Shown: piece after piece, positions 34,814 to 43,953 of the stretch
Layout: each line of letters starts with the position of its first letter
Position numbering within the stretch: the stretch's first letter is position 1
Assembly (NCBI GenBank): GCA_964406575.1
Contig: CAYOSH010000008.1
Coordinates: 71,358-135,357 of the forward strand
DNA: 64,000 bases
DNA from: WTAW01 sp964406575
GTDB taxonomy: Bacteria; Acidobacteriota; Aminicenantia; Aminicenantales; Aminicenantaceae
Direction: 5' to 3'
Translations under genes and position numbers: made by a program
Notes under the pieces: model-generated
The model's database searches: none
The model's input: the letters and a program-made list of their open reading frames with translations, nothing else
Told to the model about the DNA's origin: nothing

Positions 34814-36172
34814 TTAGCCAAATATCCTCATATGGAAAAGAGATTCCAGAATCCAGTTAACCCCCACAAACAGGATGGCCAGAGGGACAGCGATCCTCAT
34901 CCACCAGTAGAGAAAACGGGGGAAGGGATCAGCCATTCCTTCAGAGAATTCTTTCAGAGCGTCAGCTCTTTGGATGAACCAGACTGCAGTAGCGACAGCC
35001 AGAACGGATCCCAAGGCCTGCATCCCTGAACCGAAAGTCAGATCCCAGGGAATAAAAATTCTGAAATTGATCATGGGTGGTATGGCGAGCACATACACGA
35101 TCGCACAGACAATGAGTACGGCTTTTTTTCTCTCCATTTGCGTGTTGTCCGTGATCCCCCCGATAAGCACTTCGAAGGCCGCCACGTCTGAGAGAAAGGC
35201 CGCTCCAAAAAGACCCAGAAAAAAAAGAAGGCCAAAAAACCATCCCAGGGGCATTCTCGAAAAAGTTTGGGGGAGTGTGGAAAAAATGAGGTCAGGACCA
35301 GAGCTGGGCTCGAGGCCAAAAGCAAACACCGCAGGAAATATGGCAAAACCCGCCAAAATTCCGGCAAGAGAGGCCCCGATACCGGTCAACAGAGCATTCT
35401 TCGGAATATGGGCACGACCATGGAGATATGACCCGTAGATGACCATGAAGGTTCCTCCCAAAGACATGGAGAAGAAGGCCATCCCAAGAGCTGCGGCCAT
35501 AACAGACGGCGTCAACTCCTTGATGGCAAATCTCCCGATGAACCACTTGATCCCTTCGCCTGCTCCATCGAGGGTGACGGAGCGAAATATCAATAGGACC
35601 AATATGGCAAAGAGGACGGGAACGATCCACCTGCTGATCCTTTCGATCCCATGCCGCAGTCCCTTAACCAGAACAAATCCGCAAGCGAAAATAACGGTTA
35701 AAGTCATCATAAGCTGGAGGACAAAAGATGTCCGAGCGAATCCCTCCTGTGGGGGCAATATCGCAGAGGCATTCAGATGCACACCGAGTGCGTTGACAAA
35801 CTCGGACAATGCATGAAATCCCACCCAACCGAGAGCATTCGAATAATACCCCGTAGCAAAGAACACGATACAGAATAGGAATACCCCGACGAATTTTCCC
35901 CCGGGCAAACGCCCTTTCTCGAAAGCCCCGAGAGTCCCTCGTTGTGTGTGGCGCCCCAGCATCCATTCGCACATCAGAGCAGGGATCCCGATAAAAAGGA
36001 CAACGGTTATGTAGAACAGAACAAAGGCCGAACCTCCGAATCGCCCGACCATGTAGGGAAACCGCCAGACAGCTCCCAGTCCCACGGCCACGCCGATCAT
36101 GGTCATGAGCTGGCCGAAAAATGTGGAAAATGTCTCCCGTTTTTTTCCAACTTGCTCTTTTACACCGATCAT
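34814..36172 (-). CDS. Sodium-dependent transporter, NSS (SNF) family
   Basis: 452 residues with about 11-12 transmembrane segments. The N-terminal signature GVAVGLGAVWRFPYMVGRFGG matches the sodium-binding GLGNxWRFPY motif of the neurotransmitter:sodium symporters, and IPALMCEWMLGRHTQRG follows. Members move amino acids or related compounds with Na+. The specific substrate is not shown. Only one gene in its unit; it is convergent with yraN and divergent from dapF (97 bp apart). Confidence 0.93.
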   Translation of the reverse strand: MIGVKEQVGKKRETFSTFFGQLMTMIGVAVGLGAVWRFPYMVGRFGGSAFVLFYITVVLFIGIPALMCEWMLGRHTQRGTLGAFEKGRLPGGKFVGVFLFCIVFFATGYYSNALGWVGFHALSEFVNALGVHLNASAILPPQEGFARTSFVLQLMMTLTVIFACGFVLVKGLRHGIERISRWIVPVLFAILVLLIFRSVTLDGAGEGIKWFIGRFAIKELTPSVMAAALGMAFFSMSLGGTFMVIYGSYLHGRAHIPKNALLTGIGASLAGILAGFAIFPAVFAFGLEPSSGPDLIFSTLPQTFSRMPLGWFFGLLFFLGLFGAAFLSDVAAFEVLIGGITDNTQMERKKAVLIVCAIVYVLAIPPMINFRIFIPWDLTFGSGMQALGSVLAVATAVWFIQRADALKEFSEGMADPFPRFLYWWMRIAVPLAILFVGVNWILESLFHMRIFG

Positions 36173-36269
36173 TTTTTTTTCGAGTTATTCCTCTTTATCA
36201 ATAAATGATATAAAATGCAAAAGAATTCCGCCATGGAGCGCCGACATTATTATTAAAAGAAGTGGTGAT

Positions 36270-37061
36270 ATGAAGTTTATAAAACTATCTGCAACGGGTA
36301 ATGACTTTATCCTTTTCGACAACAGGAATGGACAATTGACCGGGAAAGAGGAGGATTTTTTTCGCAATATCTGCCTCCGCAGAGAAGGCGTGGGCGCAGA
36401 TGGTGTCATACTCCTGGAAGTAAGTGACAAGGCGGACCTGAAATACCGCCATTTTAATGCTGACGGGCGACCTGCGGAGATGTGTGGAAATGGCGCTCGT
36501 TCTCTATGTTTTTATGCCGCATCACAGAAGATCGCACCTCCTCATATGACATTTGAAATACAAGGTGTTCTTCATGAAGCCAAGGTTTCAGGTGATACCG
36601 TTCAATTAAAAATCCCGCCACCGGGTGCGATCCAAACAGAAATCGGGATCGTCTCTTATAAGGACCTGGAGGAGGGAGGATTTATCATTTTAGGGGTTCC
36701 CCACTTCATCCTCTTTACGAGAACACTTGCATCTATCGATGTCATGGATGTCGGACGCCGGTATTCGTCCCACGCGTTCTTCCCAAACAGGACGAATGTC
36801 AACGTTGTCCAACAGATCGATGACCACACGATTCAAGTGCGGACGTACGAACGGGGTGTCGAAAACGAAACGCTGTCCTGCGGGACCGGGTCCGCGGCCT
36901 CAGCCATTATGGCCCATTTGAAAAAAGGAGTATTGCCTCCCTTCCGTGTCCTGACTTACGGAGGAGAACTCACTGTCAACTGGGATGATGTGAACGATTC
37001 GATCTTTCTCTCCGGAAAGGCTTCTGTTATTTTTGAAGCTGAGCTCAAGGCCTTCTTATGA
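36270..37061 (+). CDS. dapF: Diaminopimelate epimerase
   Basis: 263 residues from ATG 36270. The open frame reaches back to 36099 but that part overlaps the start of the divergent transporter gene. It interconverts LL- and meso-diaminopimelate in lysine and peptidoglycan synthesis. The two catalytic Cys are present: Cys72 in EMCGNGARS and Cys204 in LSCGTGSAA, along with FIKLSATGNDFILFD at the start and FNADGRPAE. It is a slightly short version of the usual 270-280 residues. It appears to be a single gene. Confidence 0.95.
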   Translation: MKFIKLSATGNDFILFDNRNGQLTGKEEDFFRNICLRREGVGADGVILLEVSDKADLKYRHFNADGRPAEMCGNGARSLCFYAASQKIAPPHMTFEIQGVLHEAKVSGDTVQLKIPPPGAIQTEIGIVSYKDLEEGGFIILGVPHFILFTRTLASIDVMDVGRRYSSHAFFPNRTNVNVVQQIDDHTIQVRTYERGVENETLSCGTGSAASAIMAHLKKGVLPPFRVLTYGGELTVNWDDVNDSIFLSGKASVIFEAELKAFL

Positions 37062-37112
37062 ATCCAGGGAGTCAACACAAAAGACAATCCAGGGCTTTTT
37101 GTGGCCCGCGGC

Positions 37113-39221
37113 TCAGTGCTTGCTGGTGAGCAGAAACCGGTCAAAGAAATCTGCTGAAGTTTCATAGACCATGAGCCAATTTTCGTGCCTCAGAAATCCG
37201 TGAATTTCATCGGGAATAATGATCAACTCGATGTGGGCCTTGTTCAACTTTCTCAGGCGGAGGACCAAGTCTGTTGTCTGAATAAAATCCACATTCCTGT
37301 CGTCATCGCCATGGACAAAGAGGACTGGAGAGGTCCAAAAATCTACGTCCGCCACGGGAGAGGACTGGTAAGCCACACTCATCAGGTCTTCACCCTGCAC
37401 GTCCCATCCGCCCCCATTCCGACGCCGGGCTCGCATGGACCAATCGTGCACGCCATGCAGGTCGACACCCGCAGCAAATAATTCTGAATCACGGGCCAGC
37501 CCCATAGCTGTCAAAAATCCCCCGTACGATCCGCCCCAAAGACCGATCCTGTTGGGATCGACTTCCGGCCGGTTTTGCAGATACCGGCCAGCGGCTACGA
37601 TATCCTGATATTCTGATGCGCCCCGAGGGCCCTGGTTAGGAGCTGTCCGGAAGGCATACCCGTATCCGATGCCCGCACGGTAATTCACGGAAAGAACGAC
37701 ATAGCCCCTGTTTGCGAGGTATTGATTCATGGCATAGGCATTGTGATAGTATCCGCGCATGTGCCACCCGAGCATCATCTGTCGAATCGGGCCGCCATGC
37801 ATGAAAATCGCGGCCGCCCTCCCATCGCCGGGCTTTGCACTTTTGGGAAGAAACAACTGGCAATGAATCTGGAGGCCGTCCGGTGCCTTGAAAACGACTT
37901 GTTCGGGCTCCACCAAGCTCTTCATTGGAAAGTTCTCAGGAATAAGCTCTGGCGCAATGAGTCGCCACTTCTTATCATTCATTTTCAGCAGAGCAGGTGC
38001 GGCCGGTTGGAAGGCAGTGGAACACAGGAAAGCGAGATCATGGCTTTCAGCAGTTAAAACAGGTGCCCATTCGAGCCCTTTTCCGGGGGTGAGAAGCGTG
38101 GCTTGGCCTCCTGATACAGGAATTGTCCATAAGTGTCGGCGGTCGATATCTCCGGAATTGGAATTAAAAATCAAGGTTTTTCCGTCTTTGGAGAGAGTAC
38201 TATCTTCCACTTCAAAATCTCCGGGCGTCAAGCAGATGATTTGCTTATCGTTGAGCGCTAGAGAATACAGATGCATCCAGTTCTCGTGTTCAGAATAAAA
38301 AACAAGGTGGTCATCTGTCGCCCATCTAAGAGTCTCTGTGGGATAGTATTGGGCAAATCCTCCGGTGTCATTGGGGCACTGCCAGACTTTTGTTGCTGTT
38401 TCTTTGGCGATATCTGCGTCCCATATAGAAAACGACCTCCCTCCCCTGCCGAAGGAGAGTCCTGTTCGACCGGGAAAGCGGATGAAGGCGATATGTTTCC
38501 CATTGGGAGACCACACAGGATATCCATCTATGTCCACTGAGGGTGAGATCCATCGAATGGTATGACTGGGAAAGTCATATATGCCGATAAAGCTGTGATC
38601 CTCCCTGGAGCTAACAAACGCCAGTTTCTGGCCATCTGGTGACCAGGTTTGAGATTCGTTCCGGCCCCGGGCCTGGAATAGAGCTTTTGCTCCTGGAGGT
38701 TCTATGATGTTCGCCACTTTGATGCCTTGTCTTGAGTTATAGACGACCTTGTTTTCCACAGGGGAAACGACCGGATTCCTGCCTCTCCCCAAACGCCAAG
38801 GTTCATCTCCCTCAAAGTGAACAGCCCAAACAGCTTGTTCGACACCCTCAGGGTTGGATGTCGGATTCGGGAATTCTCCCGCACGATTGGCATTGCCCCC
38901 CCTGACATAAATGAGGATCGTGCCGTCGAAATTGAAGGCGAGCCCACTGAGCTCCTGTCCGTCGTCCTCTGGATATTGGGTGAGTGAACGCGCTCTATAC
39001 TCCGGCCCTTCGGCCACCCATATATTTCTTTGGCCCTCGTGATTGAAAATCCAAGCGATCCTGTTACCCGCGGGTGAAACGACCAATTGGGAAGGAAATG
39101 CGTAACTCATGGCGTCCTTGAGCGTGAACGAATCTGCTCCCAAGGAAAGCGAGATGACCAATACACCGATAAATAAGGTCACACATATCCATTGGTTCAA
39201 AGAATGCCGATTCTTTCTCAT
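37113..39221 (-). CDS. Secreted S9 family peptidase (prolyl oligopeptidase/acylaminoacyl peptidase type)
   Basis: 702 residues. Residues 1-29 are a signal peptide. The N-terminal half has the beta-propeller repeats with PD40/TolB-like motifs (WSPNGKHIAFIRF, WSPDGQKLAFVSS). The C-terminal alpha/beta hydrolase has GLWGGSYGGFLTAMG with catalytic Ser, the Asp in VHGDDDRNV and the His in DEIHGFLRHENW. It cleaves short peptides in the periplasm. It follows the TonB receptor gene by 21 bp, a pairing that fits peptide uptake and breakdown. Confidence 0.93.
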   Translation of the reverse strand: MRKNRHSLNQWICVTLFIGVLVISLSLGADSFTLKDAMSYAFPSQLVVSPAGNRIAWIFNHEGQRNIWVAEGPEYRARSLTQYPEDDGQELSGLAFNFDGTILIYVRGGNANRAGEFPNPTSNPEGVEQAVWAVHFEGDEPWRLGRGRNPVVSPVENKVVYNSRQGIKVANIIEPPGAKALFQARGRNESQTWSPDGQKLAFVSSREDHSFIGIYDFPSHTIRWISPSVDIDGYPVWSPNGKHIAFIRFPGRTGLSFGRGGRSFSIWDADIAKETATKVWQCPNDTGGFAQYYPTETLRWATDDHLVFYSEHENWMHLYSLALNDKQIICLTPGDFEVEDSTLSKDGKTLIFNSNSGDIDRRHLWTIPVSGGQATLLTPGKGLEWAPVLTAESHDLAFLCSTAFQPAAPALLKMNDKKWRLIAPELIPENFPMKSLVEPEQVVFKAPDGLQIHCQLFLPKSAKPGDGRAAAIFMHGGPIRQMMLGWHMRGYYHNAYAMNQYLANRGYVVLSVNYRAGIGYGYAFRTAPNQGPRGASEYQDIVAAGRYLQNRPEVDPNRIGLWGGSYGGFLTAMGLARDSELFAAGVDLHGVHDWSMRARRRNGGGWDVQGEDLMSVAYQSSPVADVDFWTSPVLFVHGDDDRNVDFIQTTDLVLRLRKLNKAHIELIIIPDEIHGFLRHENWLMVYETSADFFDRFLLTSKH

Positions 39222-39242
39222 ATTTTTCCTCCTGTTTTGGGA

Positions 39243-41438
39243 TTAAAAAGAAAGGTTGATTCCTATCAAAAAGTTTCTCCCTGGTTCATCCACGGCCGAT
39301 GGATCTGGCCTGGCGATATAGAGTCTATTGGTGATATTTGAAAGGACAGCATAGATCTGGACGGATGATGCGATGGGATAGCTGGCTTTGAGGCCGAATA
39401 TGTTGTATCTGGGAATATCCACTTCAGCGGGACCCGGATTCGTTTTTTCTCCCTGAAAAGCAGCGTTCAATTCTAGGGAAAAATGGCCGAACCAGAATTT
39501 AGTGCCGAGAAAAAGACGGGGGGAAGGGATATCATTCAGATAATCATCCGTATTCAGGCTTTTTCCAGAAAAGTCAAAAAAGTTGCCGAAGATCTTCCAT
39601 CCAGGCATCGGATAGTATTCCACTTCAAGCTCAAAACCCCTGATTCTCCCTCTGATGATGTTGCCATACGTGTAGAGTGCTTCTTCAACCAAGTATCTTT
39701 CGATCAGGTCATCGATCAGGTAGTAGAAGGCGTACGCTCCGATGAAGAATCGTTTTTGTATCGCTTTCAGCCCGAAGTCGAGGTTAAAGCTGGTCTCAGG
39801 CTTGAGATCCGGTTTAGCGATAATAAAACCTCTTCCCGTGATCCCCGTGTAAAACAATTCAGTCAGGCTGGGGGCTCGGTAGGCGCGTGCCAGGTTTGTG
39901 AATAAAATGACCGAAGATGTTATTTTGAACGTTCCCCCAATAAATCCGGTTAAGGCCGTATATGAGCTTTCTTCATTTTCGGTATATCCTCCCGGCAGGG
40001 CCCTTAAACGAATAAAATCGCCGCGAACACCGGTGATCAGATCCAGGTTTTTTATGCCCGAATAATCGGCAGAAATAAAAAGTCCCAAATCTCTGCGTTC
40101 ACCATCAGAGTAAGGAAATTCCTCGAAATAGTCGGTGATATTTTGGGATGCATCAAAGGATGTGTAGGTGTTGACGGCATTGGAGTCAGTCCTTCCAAAC
40201 CAGTCTCCTCCCCCATTGATCCGAAAATGACCTCCGATCTTTTTCCCGTAGGATAAATGTAATCCATAGTCGAAGCTCTCGGTTTTGCTGTAAGATTCCT
40301 CTGTTTTGATGTCTTTGATCTTGTCCTTCTGGGTCTCGAGAAAATTGGGATTAAGCCATATCTGAAAGTTGAGATCGCCGCCTCCACCGACATCCTTTTC
40401 CAACCAATGGAGCTGAATAAAATTCTGCGATTCCGTTGGATACCAGGTGGGCTTGGTGAGGCTGTCCTGATTGGGCTTCCCGATATCTTTTCCGCGCGCT
40501 CCAAGGAAACTGAGATGGATTTCTCTTTTTTTAGTCCTATGAGAGATTTTCCCGAAGAGACTGCCCTGGGTAAAATCGGACATGAAGATCTCCTTTTCGG
40601 GCGAACTGTAGTTGTCAGCAGTCATGCCCTGAAAGGAGAGGAAAAATCCTGTGTGTTTTTTCTTTCCCTGAAAAGAAAGCCCAAGCCCTTTTTCCTGGTT
40701 TATGGTACCGTATTTGGCAGACAAACTTCCACCAACCCTATCGGACAGAGGAGGCTCTTTCATCAGGATATGGACCACTCCTCCGATGGCATCCGACCCG
40801 TAAAAAACGGAAGATGGACTCCTGAGAACCTCGATCGTTTTTATATCTTTGGGGCTGATAAAAGAAGCGCTCGGGCCGGTTCTTCGGTCGCTAGTGACCC
40901 TGGCACTGTCGATCAGGATCAACACTCTTCGTCTCGCCAACCCTCGGAGATTCGGGACCAGAGAAAATCCCCCCGTCCCGATATTGGAGACGCCGGGGAG
41001 TTCTAAAAGCCCCTGAGTGATGTTGGGCGCAATTTTTTCCTCTAATCTTTCATCGGTGAGTACAGTTTCAGCTGCCGGAACAGTTGCGGATGATTCTGGA
41101 TATCGCAAGGCTGTCACGACAACTTCCTCCTGCTGGCGGATATACGGCGAAAGCGTGATAATGAGTTTCTTTTCAAAATCTTTCTTCCCGACGGATAGCT
41201 GTTGTTCGATATAATCAGGATGGATAACTTCCAGAAGGATCTTATCGCTGTCCGGAAGAGAGAGTTTGAAGAATCCCTGTTTATCCGTAAGGGTTTTTTC
41301 GCCGCTGAGACGATTGAGAATGATCGCATCACTGACGGGATTCCCGTTGTCTGTCTGCACAACTCCCTTGATATCAATAGCCCACGCCTCTGGAGCCAAA
41401 AGCAAGAGTGCGAGAATTATGCCAGACGTTTTTAGCAT
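39243..41438 (-). CDS. TonB-dependent outer membrane receptor with carboxypeptidase-regulatory-like domain
   Basis: 731 residues. Signal peptide 1-20, then a CarboxypepD_reg-like beta domain (about 21-100, KGVVQTDNGNPVSDAIILNR), a TonB-box-like segment EEVVVTALR, a plug domain (LLELPGVSNIGTGGFSLVPNLRGL, VLRSPSSVFYGSDAIGGVVHI), and a 22-strand barrel that ends with Phe in FLIGINLSF. The family imports large substrates with energy from TonB. It lies between folK (21 bp upstream) and the S9 peptidase (21 bp downstream), all on one strand. The ligand is unknown; oligopeptide or metal-peptide is an inference. Confidence 0.93.
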   Translation of the reverse strand: MLKTSGIILALLLLAPEAWAIDIKGVVQTDNGNPVSDAIILNRLSGEKTLTDKQGFFKLSLPDSDKILLEVIHPDYIEQQLSVGKKDFEKKLIITLSPYIRQQEEVVVTALRYPESSATVPAAETVLTDERLEEKIAPNITQGLLELPGVSNIGTGGFSLVPNLRGLARRRVLILIDSARVTSDRRTGPSASFISPKDIKTIEVLRSPSSVFYGSDAIGGVVHILMKEPPLSDRVGGSLSAKYGTINQEKGLGLSFQGKKKHTGFFLSFQGMTADNYSSPEKEIFMSDFTQGSLFGKISHRTKKREIHLSFLGARGKDIGKPNQDSLTKPTWYPTESQNFIQLHWLEKDVGGGGDLNFQIWLNPNFLETQKDKIKDIKTEESYSKTESFDYGLHLSYGKKIGGHFRINGGGDWFGRTDSNAVNTYTSFDASQNITDYFEEFPYSDGERRDLGLFISADYSGIKNLDLITGVRGDFIRLRALPGGYTENEESSYTALTGFIGGTFKITSSVILFTNLARAYRAPSLTELFYTGITGRGFIIAKPDLKPETSFNLDFGLKAIQKRFFIGAYAFYYLIDDLIERYLVEEALYTYGNIIRGRIRGFELEVEYYPMPGWKIFGNFFDFSGKSLNTDDYLNDIPSPRLFLGTKFWFGHFSLELNAAFQGEKTNPGPAEVDIPRYNIFGLKASYPIASSVQIYAVLSNITNRLYIARPDPSAVDEPGRNFLIGINLSF

Positions 41439-41459
41439 AGAAAATTTATTATAATATAA

Positions 41460-41960
41460 TCATCCCCGATTATCCTGATTTATTCCAACTTTTTTAACCT
41501 GTGCTTGATCTGTGGATTCTTGTTTGAGGTGTTTGATCTTTTTATGGAAGACAGGGTGGATCATTTCTGGCGCCATTTCAGCCAGCGGGACCAACACAAA
41601 ATTCCTTTTGTGCATCCGCGGATGCGGGATCTGCAGATCCTCTGTACTCACCGTCCTATTTTCTGCCAACAATATATCGATATCGATCACGCGTGAATCA
41701 TGAGTATTTGATGGGATTCGGCCCAATTTTTCCTCGATATGTTTCGATCGGATAAGCAGCTCCTCAGGGGAAAGGGGCGTTTCCACTTCGATAACTTGGT
41801 TGTAGAACCAAATTTCAGAAAAGATCCCGACAGGCTCTGTTTCATACACAGATGATGTGTTTATGATTCGGACTCCCTCATTGCGCAAAAGTGCAGCTGC
41901 GTTGTTCAGGTTTTTCTCTCGGTCTCCCAAATTGCTGCCCAGGCTTAAAAAGTATCTCAT
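41460..41960 (-). CDS. folK: 6-hydroxymethyl-7,8-dihydropterin pyrophosphokinase
   Basis: 166 residues from ATG 41960; the open frame goes 15 codons further upstream into an (AC)7 repeat without family residues. Hallmarks of HPPK: FLSLGSNLGDREKNL, VYETEPVG, FYNQVIEVET, EEKLGR, DIDILLAENR, and HPRMHKRNFVLVPLAEM. It transfers pyrophosphate from ATP to the pterin in folate synthesis. The C-terminal tail (HLKQESTDQAQVKK) goes a little beyond the core. It is the first gene of a unit with a TonB receptor and peptidase, an odd combination. Confidence 0.94.
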   Translation of the reverse strand: MRYFLSLGSNLGDREKNLNNAAALLRNEGVRIINTSSVYETEPVGIFSEIWFYNQVIEVETPLSPEELLIRSKHIEEKLGRIPSNTHDSRVIDIDILLAENRTVSTEDLQIPHPRMHKRNFVLVPLAEMAPEMIHPVFHKKIKHLKQESTDQAQVKKVGINQDNRG

Positions 41961-41991
41961 TGTTCTGTATTCTCTGCGAACTATCCATGAT

Positions 41992-42006
41992 ACACACACA
42001 CACACA
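41992..42006 (+). repeat. (AC)7A dinucleotide repeat before folK
   Basis: Fifteen bases of alternating A and C lie about 30 bp upstream of the folK start, next to a further AC-rich stretch. Short repeats of this kind can vary in length and alter promoter spacing; that role is not shown here. Confidence 0.6.
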
Positions 42007-42197
42007 ATCGAGCAAGTGCAGACTTCTCCCAGGGGAGATGTGCATTGCCCGTCCAGCTCTTCACGCGGTTTTCTCCATTATCAAATATGATCACCTAACA
42101 ACGCTATAAGCATTGATGTCATCACGGCTTTAGAGATGCTCTTTTTATGCAAATTGCGCTCGCTTTTTTTGTCCGTTTCTGGCATGATAGAAAAATC

Positions 42198-42548
42198 ATG
42201 AATAGAGTTGAAATATGGCGTGTCCAGGAGCTGGCTCTGTTGCTTTTGCAGCTTCATAAATTGTTGAGGCGGGGGAACAACAACGAATGGGCGAATGTCT
42301 TTTTGCATTTTCATCAGGAAGCGGTTGAAATTCTTTCAAGGGAAGAACTGAACATAGAGGCACTCAGGAGGCTCATCCAGAACATCGTCAACTGTTTCGA
42401 TGGGTATCGTTCGTTCACGAACCTATCTTTGGGGAGAGAAAATTCCGATTCAAGGGCTGAATTGGATCATGATTTTAATCAGACCAAAGTGCGCCTGCTC
42501 GCAGTCCTCTCTGAAATTGATAGCCGGACTACAGAATACACGCATTGA
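42198..42548 (+). CDS. Small soluble protein, possibly DUF6966-like
   Basis: 116 residues from ATG 42198 (17 codons upstream in frame there is another ATG at 42147 with no better site). The protein is mostly helical: ELALLLLQLHKLLRRGNNNEWANVFLHFHQ, then EALRRLIQNIVNCFDGYRSFTNLSL and a C-terminal helix. The order of helix, G-x-x-x-W-A, and F-x-G-x-x-S-F-x-x-L resembles the small DUF6966 family as I remember it; the match needs a database search. No neighbour clue: it lies between folK and an opposite-strand toroid gene. Confidence 0.5.
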   Translation: MNRVEIWRVQELALLLLQLHKLLRRGNNNEWANVFLHFHQEAVEILSREELNIEALRRLIQNIVNCFDGYRSFTNLSLGRENSDSRAELDHDFNQTKVRLLAVLSEIDSRTTEYTH

Positions 42549-42597
42549 TGATGTGTGCTTTCACAATAACCTTCGCACGCGTTAAGTGCTGCGCGTA

Positions 42598-43581
42598 TTA
42601 AAGCTCAAGGAACCCGAAGCGCTTGAGGATACGGAGTACGACCAGGGTAACCCACAAATGGTTTTCGAGACTCGATTTTTTTGATGCCGCTTCCCAATAC
42701 CCCTGAGGATTCTGTCTTCTCATGAGCCAATCCAAAGCTTTTTTCACGTTCGTCTCTTCAAAAGTGAATCCAATCTGAGAGAGTGAATCCAGGCTGCTTA
42801 AAATGTCTGTCGCCCAAAAGGGATATGCGATTTCTTTCCAATAGGAAGCGTGACGGCGATCCTCGTATTTATCGGGTTTGAAAAAACGGCTCGCCAGAAG
42901 CTCTCCTGCCCTTTTTGCCTCTTTCCTTTTTCTCCATTTGGGTGAGGCCGCAAGTGCACGGAGCACCATGCCCGTTACCAAATGCGAAGATGGCTGGGAG
43001 GGATCAGGTTTCACAGGAGTCAGTGTCATTTGAGCTTCAAAATTGTATCGACTCTTGAGTTCTTTTCTGTCTATGGTCCGGTACGGGATGACCCAGCCGC
43101 CATCATCCTGCTTGTGTCTCATGATCCAGCGGAAAGCCTTGAGAGTCTGTGGCTCATCGTGCAAGCCGAACAAACACAGAGCATGGAGGGTGAGCGCATG
43201 GTAGGTCGGGGCATATTCATTGAGATAGGCTCCTCGAAAATCCCCCTCTGGTGTCTGGGTGGAGTATAAAAATTGGACTAATTTTTGGACTCCCTTCTCT
43301 TCATATCCGCAACCGTAGTCATAAAGACGAAAGGCATTCTTTAGAGTATCCACGATGTAGTAGGTTTTTTCCCAGCGAGGAGGGCCTTCATACTTTCGCT
43401 TTCCCCAGCCGCCGTTTGGGCGCTGACTGCTCAAGATCCGGATCCGGGCAGCAAATTTCTTCAGGTTTTTCTGTTCGCGATCCACAGGGACTTCAAGGAT
43501 ATCCTTTTTCATCCAGTAGAGGATTGGCAGATTGCCTCTAGCGAGAAGGAACTCGATCGCCTTATTCGTTTTCGCCTTCAT
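42598..43581 (-). CDS. Alpha-toroid (squalene-hopene-cyclase/prenyltransferase-fold) repeat protein
   Basis: 327 residues, no signal peptide or transmembrane helix. Repeats with QW-like motifs are spaced through the protein: SQRPNGGWGK (about 52), TQTPEGDFRG (about 110), HKQDDGGWVIPY (about 155) and RRQNPQGYWEAA (about 300). This is the alpha/alpha-barrel fold of terpene cyclases and prenyltransferases. I do not see the DxDD acid motif of squalene-hopene cyclases, nor obvious zinc ligands, so it may be a binding or scaffold protein. It lies 17 bp after the cupin gene on the same strand. Confidence 0.75.
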   Translation of the reverse strand: MKAKTNKAIEFLLARGNLPILYWMKKDILEVPVDREQKNLKKFAARIRILSSQRPNGGWGKRKYEGPPRWEKTYYIVDTLKNAFRLYDYGCGYEEKGVQKLVQFLYSTQTPEGDFRGAYLNEYAPTYHALTLHALCLFGLHDEPQTLKAFRWIMRHKQDDGGWVIPYRTIDRKELKSRYNFEAQMTLTPVKPDPSQPSSHLVTGMVLRALAASPKWRKRKEAKRAGELLASRFFKPDKYEDRRHASYWKEIAYPFWATDILSSLDSLSQIGFTFEETNVKKALDWLMRRQNPQGYWEAASKKSSLENHLWVTLVVLRILKRFGFLEL

Positions 43582-43598
43582 AGGGGCCGTTGTCGGAA

Positions 43599-43952
43599 TT
43601 ACCCGACTTTTTCAGGATCCTTAATGATACAGAGGAACTCAAACGGTTCGTCATGAGGGTTCCTGAACTGGTGCTTCTCCCCTCTTCCAACCAGAAGACA
43701 CTGGCCAACACGGAGAGGATTCCTCCGTCCATCCCTGTCTACAACAAGCCCTTTGCCCTTTTCGATCTTGACGACATGTTCATGTTCATGGACATGATAG
43801 GGCGTGTGACCTCCAGGAAGAAGTCGAAATTTGCGCATGATGATATCTGTCGCTCCGTCCTCGGGCCCGATGAAGATCTGTCGCATAACCTTGTGTATGC
43901 CCTCGCCTTGCACTTCGACTTCAGGGACTTCGATATTCGTCTTGATGATCAC
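43599..43952 (-). CDS. Small cupin protein
   Basis: 117 residues from GTG 43952, one base after the stop of the deacylase gene and with AAGGAG 6 bp upstream, inside that gene. A longer frame from ATG 43982 lacks this site. Cupin motif 1 is GGHTPYHVHEHEHVVKIEKGKG and motif 2 includes GRGEKHQFRNPHDEPFE. The His and Glu of the metal site are present. The product can bind a metal; the reaction is not known. The tight linkage to the D-aminoacylase-like gene suggests action in one pathway. Confidence 0.88.
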   Translation of the reverse strand: MIIKTNIEVPEVEVQGEGIHKVMRQIFIGPEDGATDIIMRKFRLLPGGHTPYHVHEHEHVVKIEKGKGLVVDRDGRRNPLRVGQCLLVGRGEKHQFRNPHDEPFEFLCIIKDPEKVG

Positions 43953-43953
43953 G

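Noticed and set aside
36099..36269. N-terminal extension of dapF
   Set aside because: It covers the start of the divergent transporter gene and is rich in Phe/Ser; the DapF family begins at 36270.
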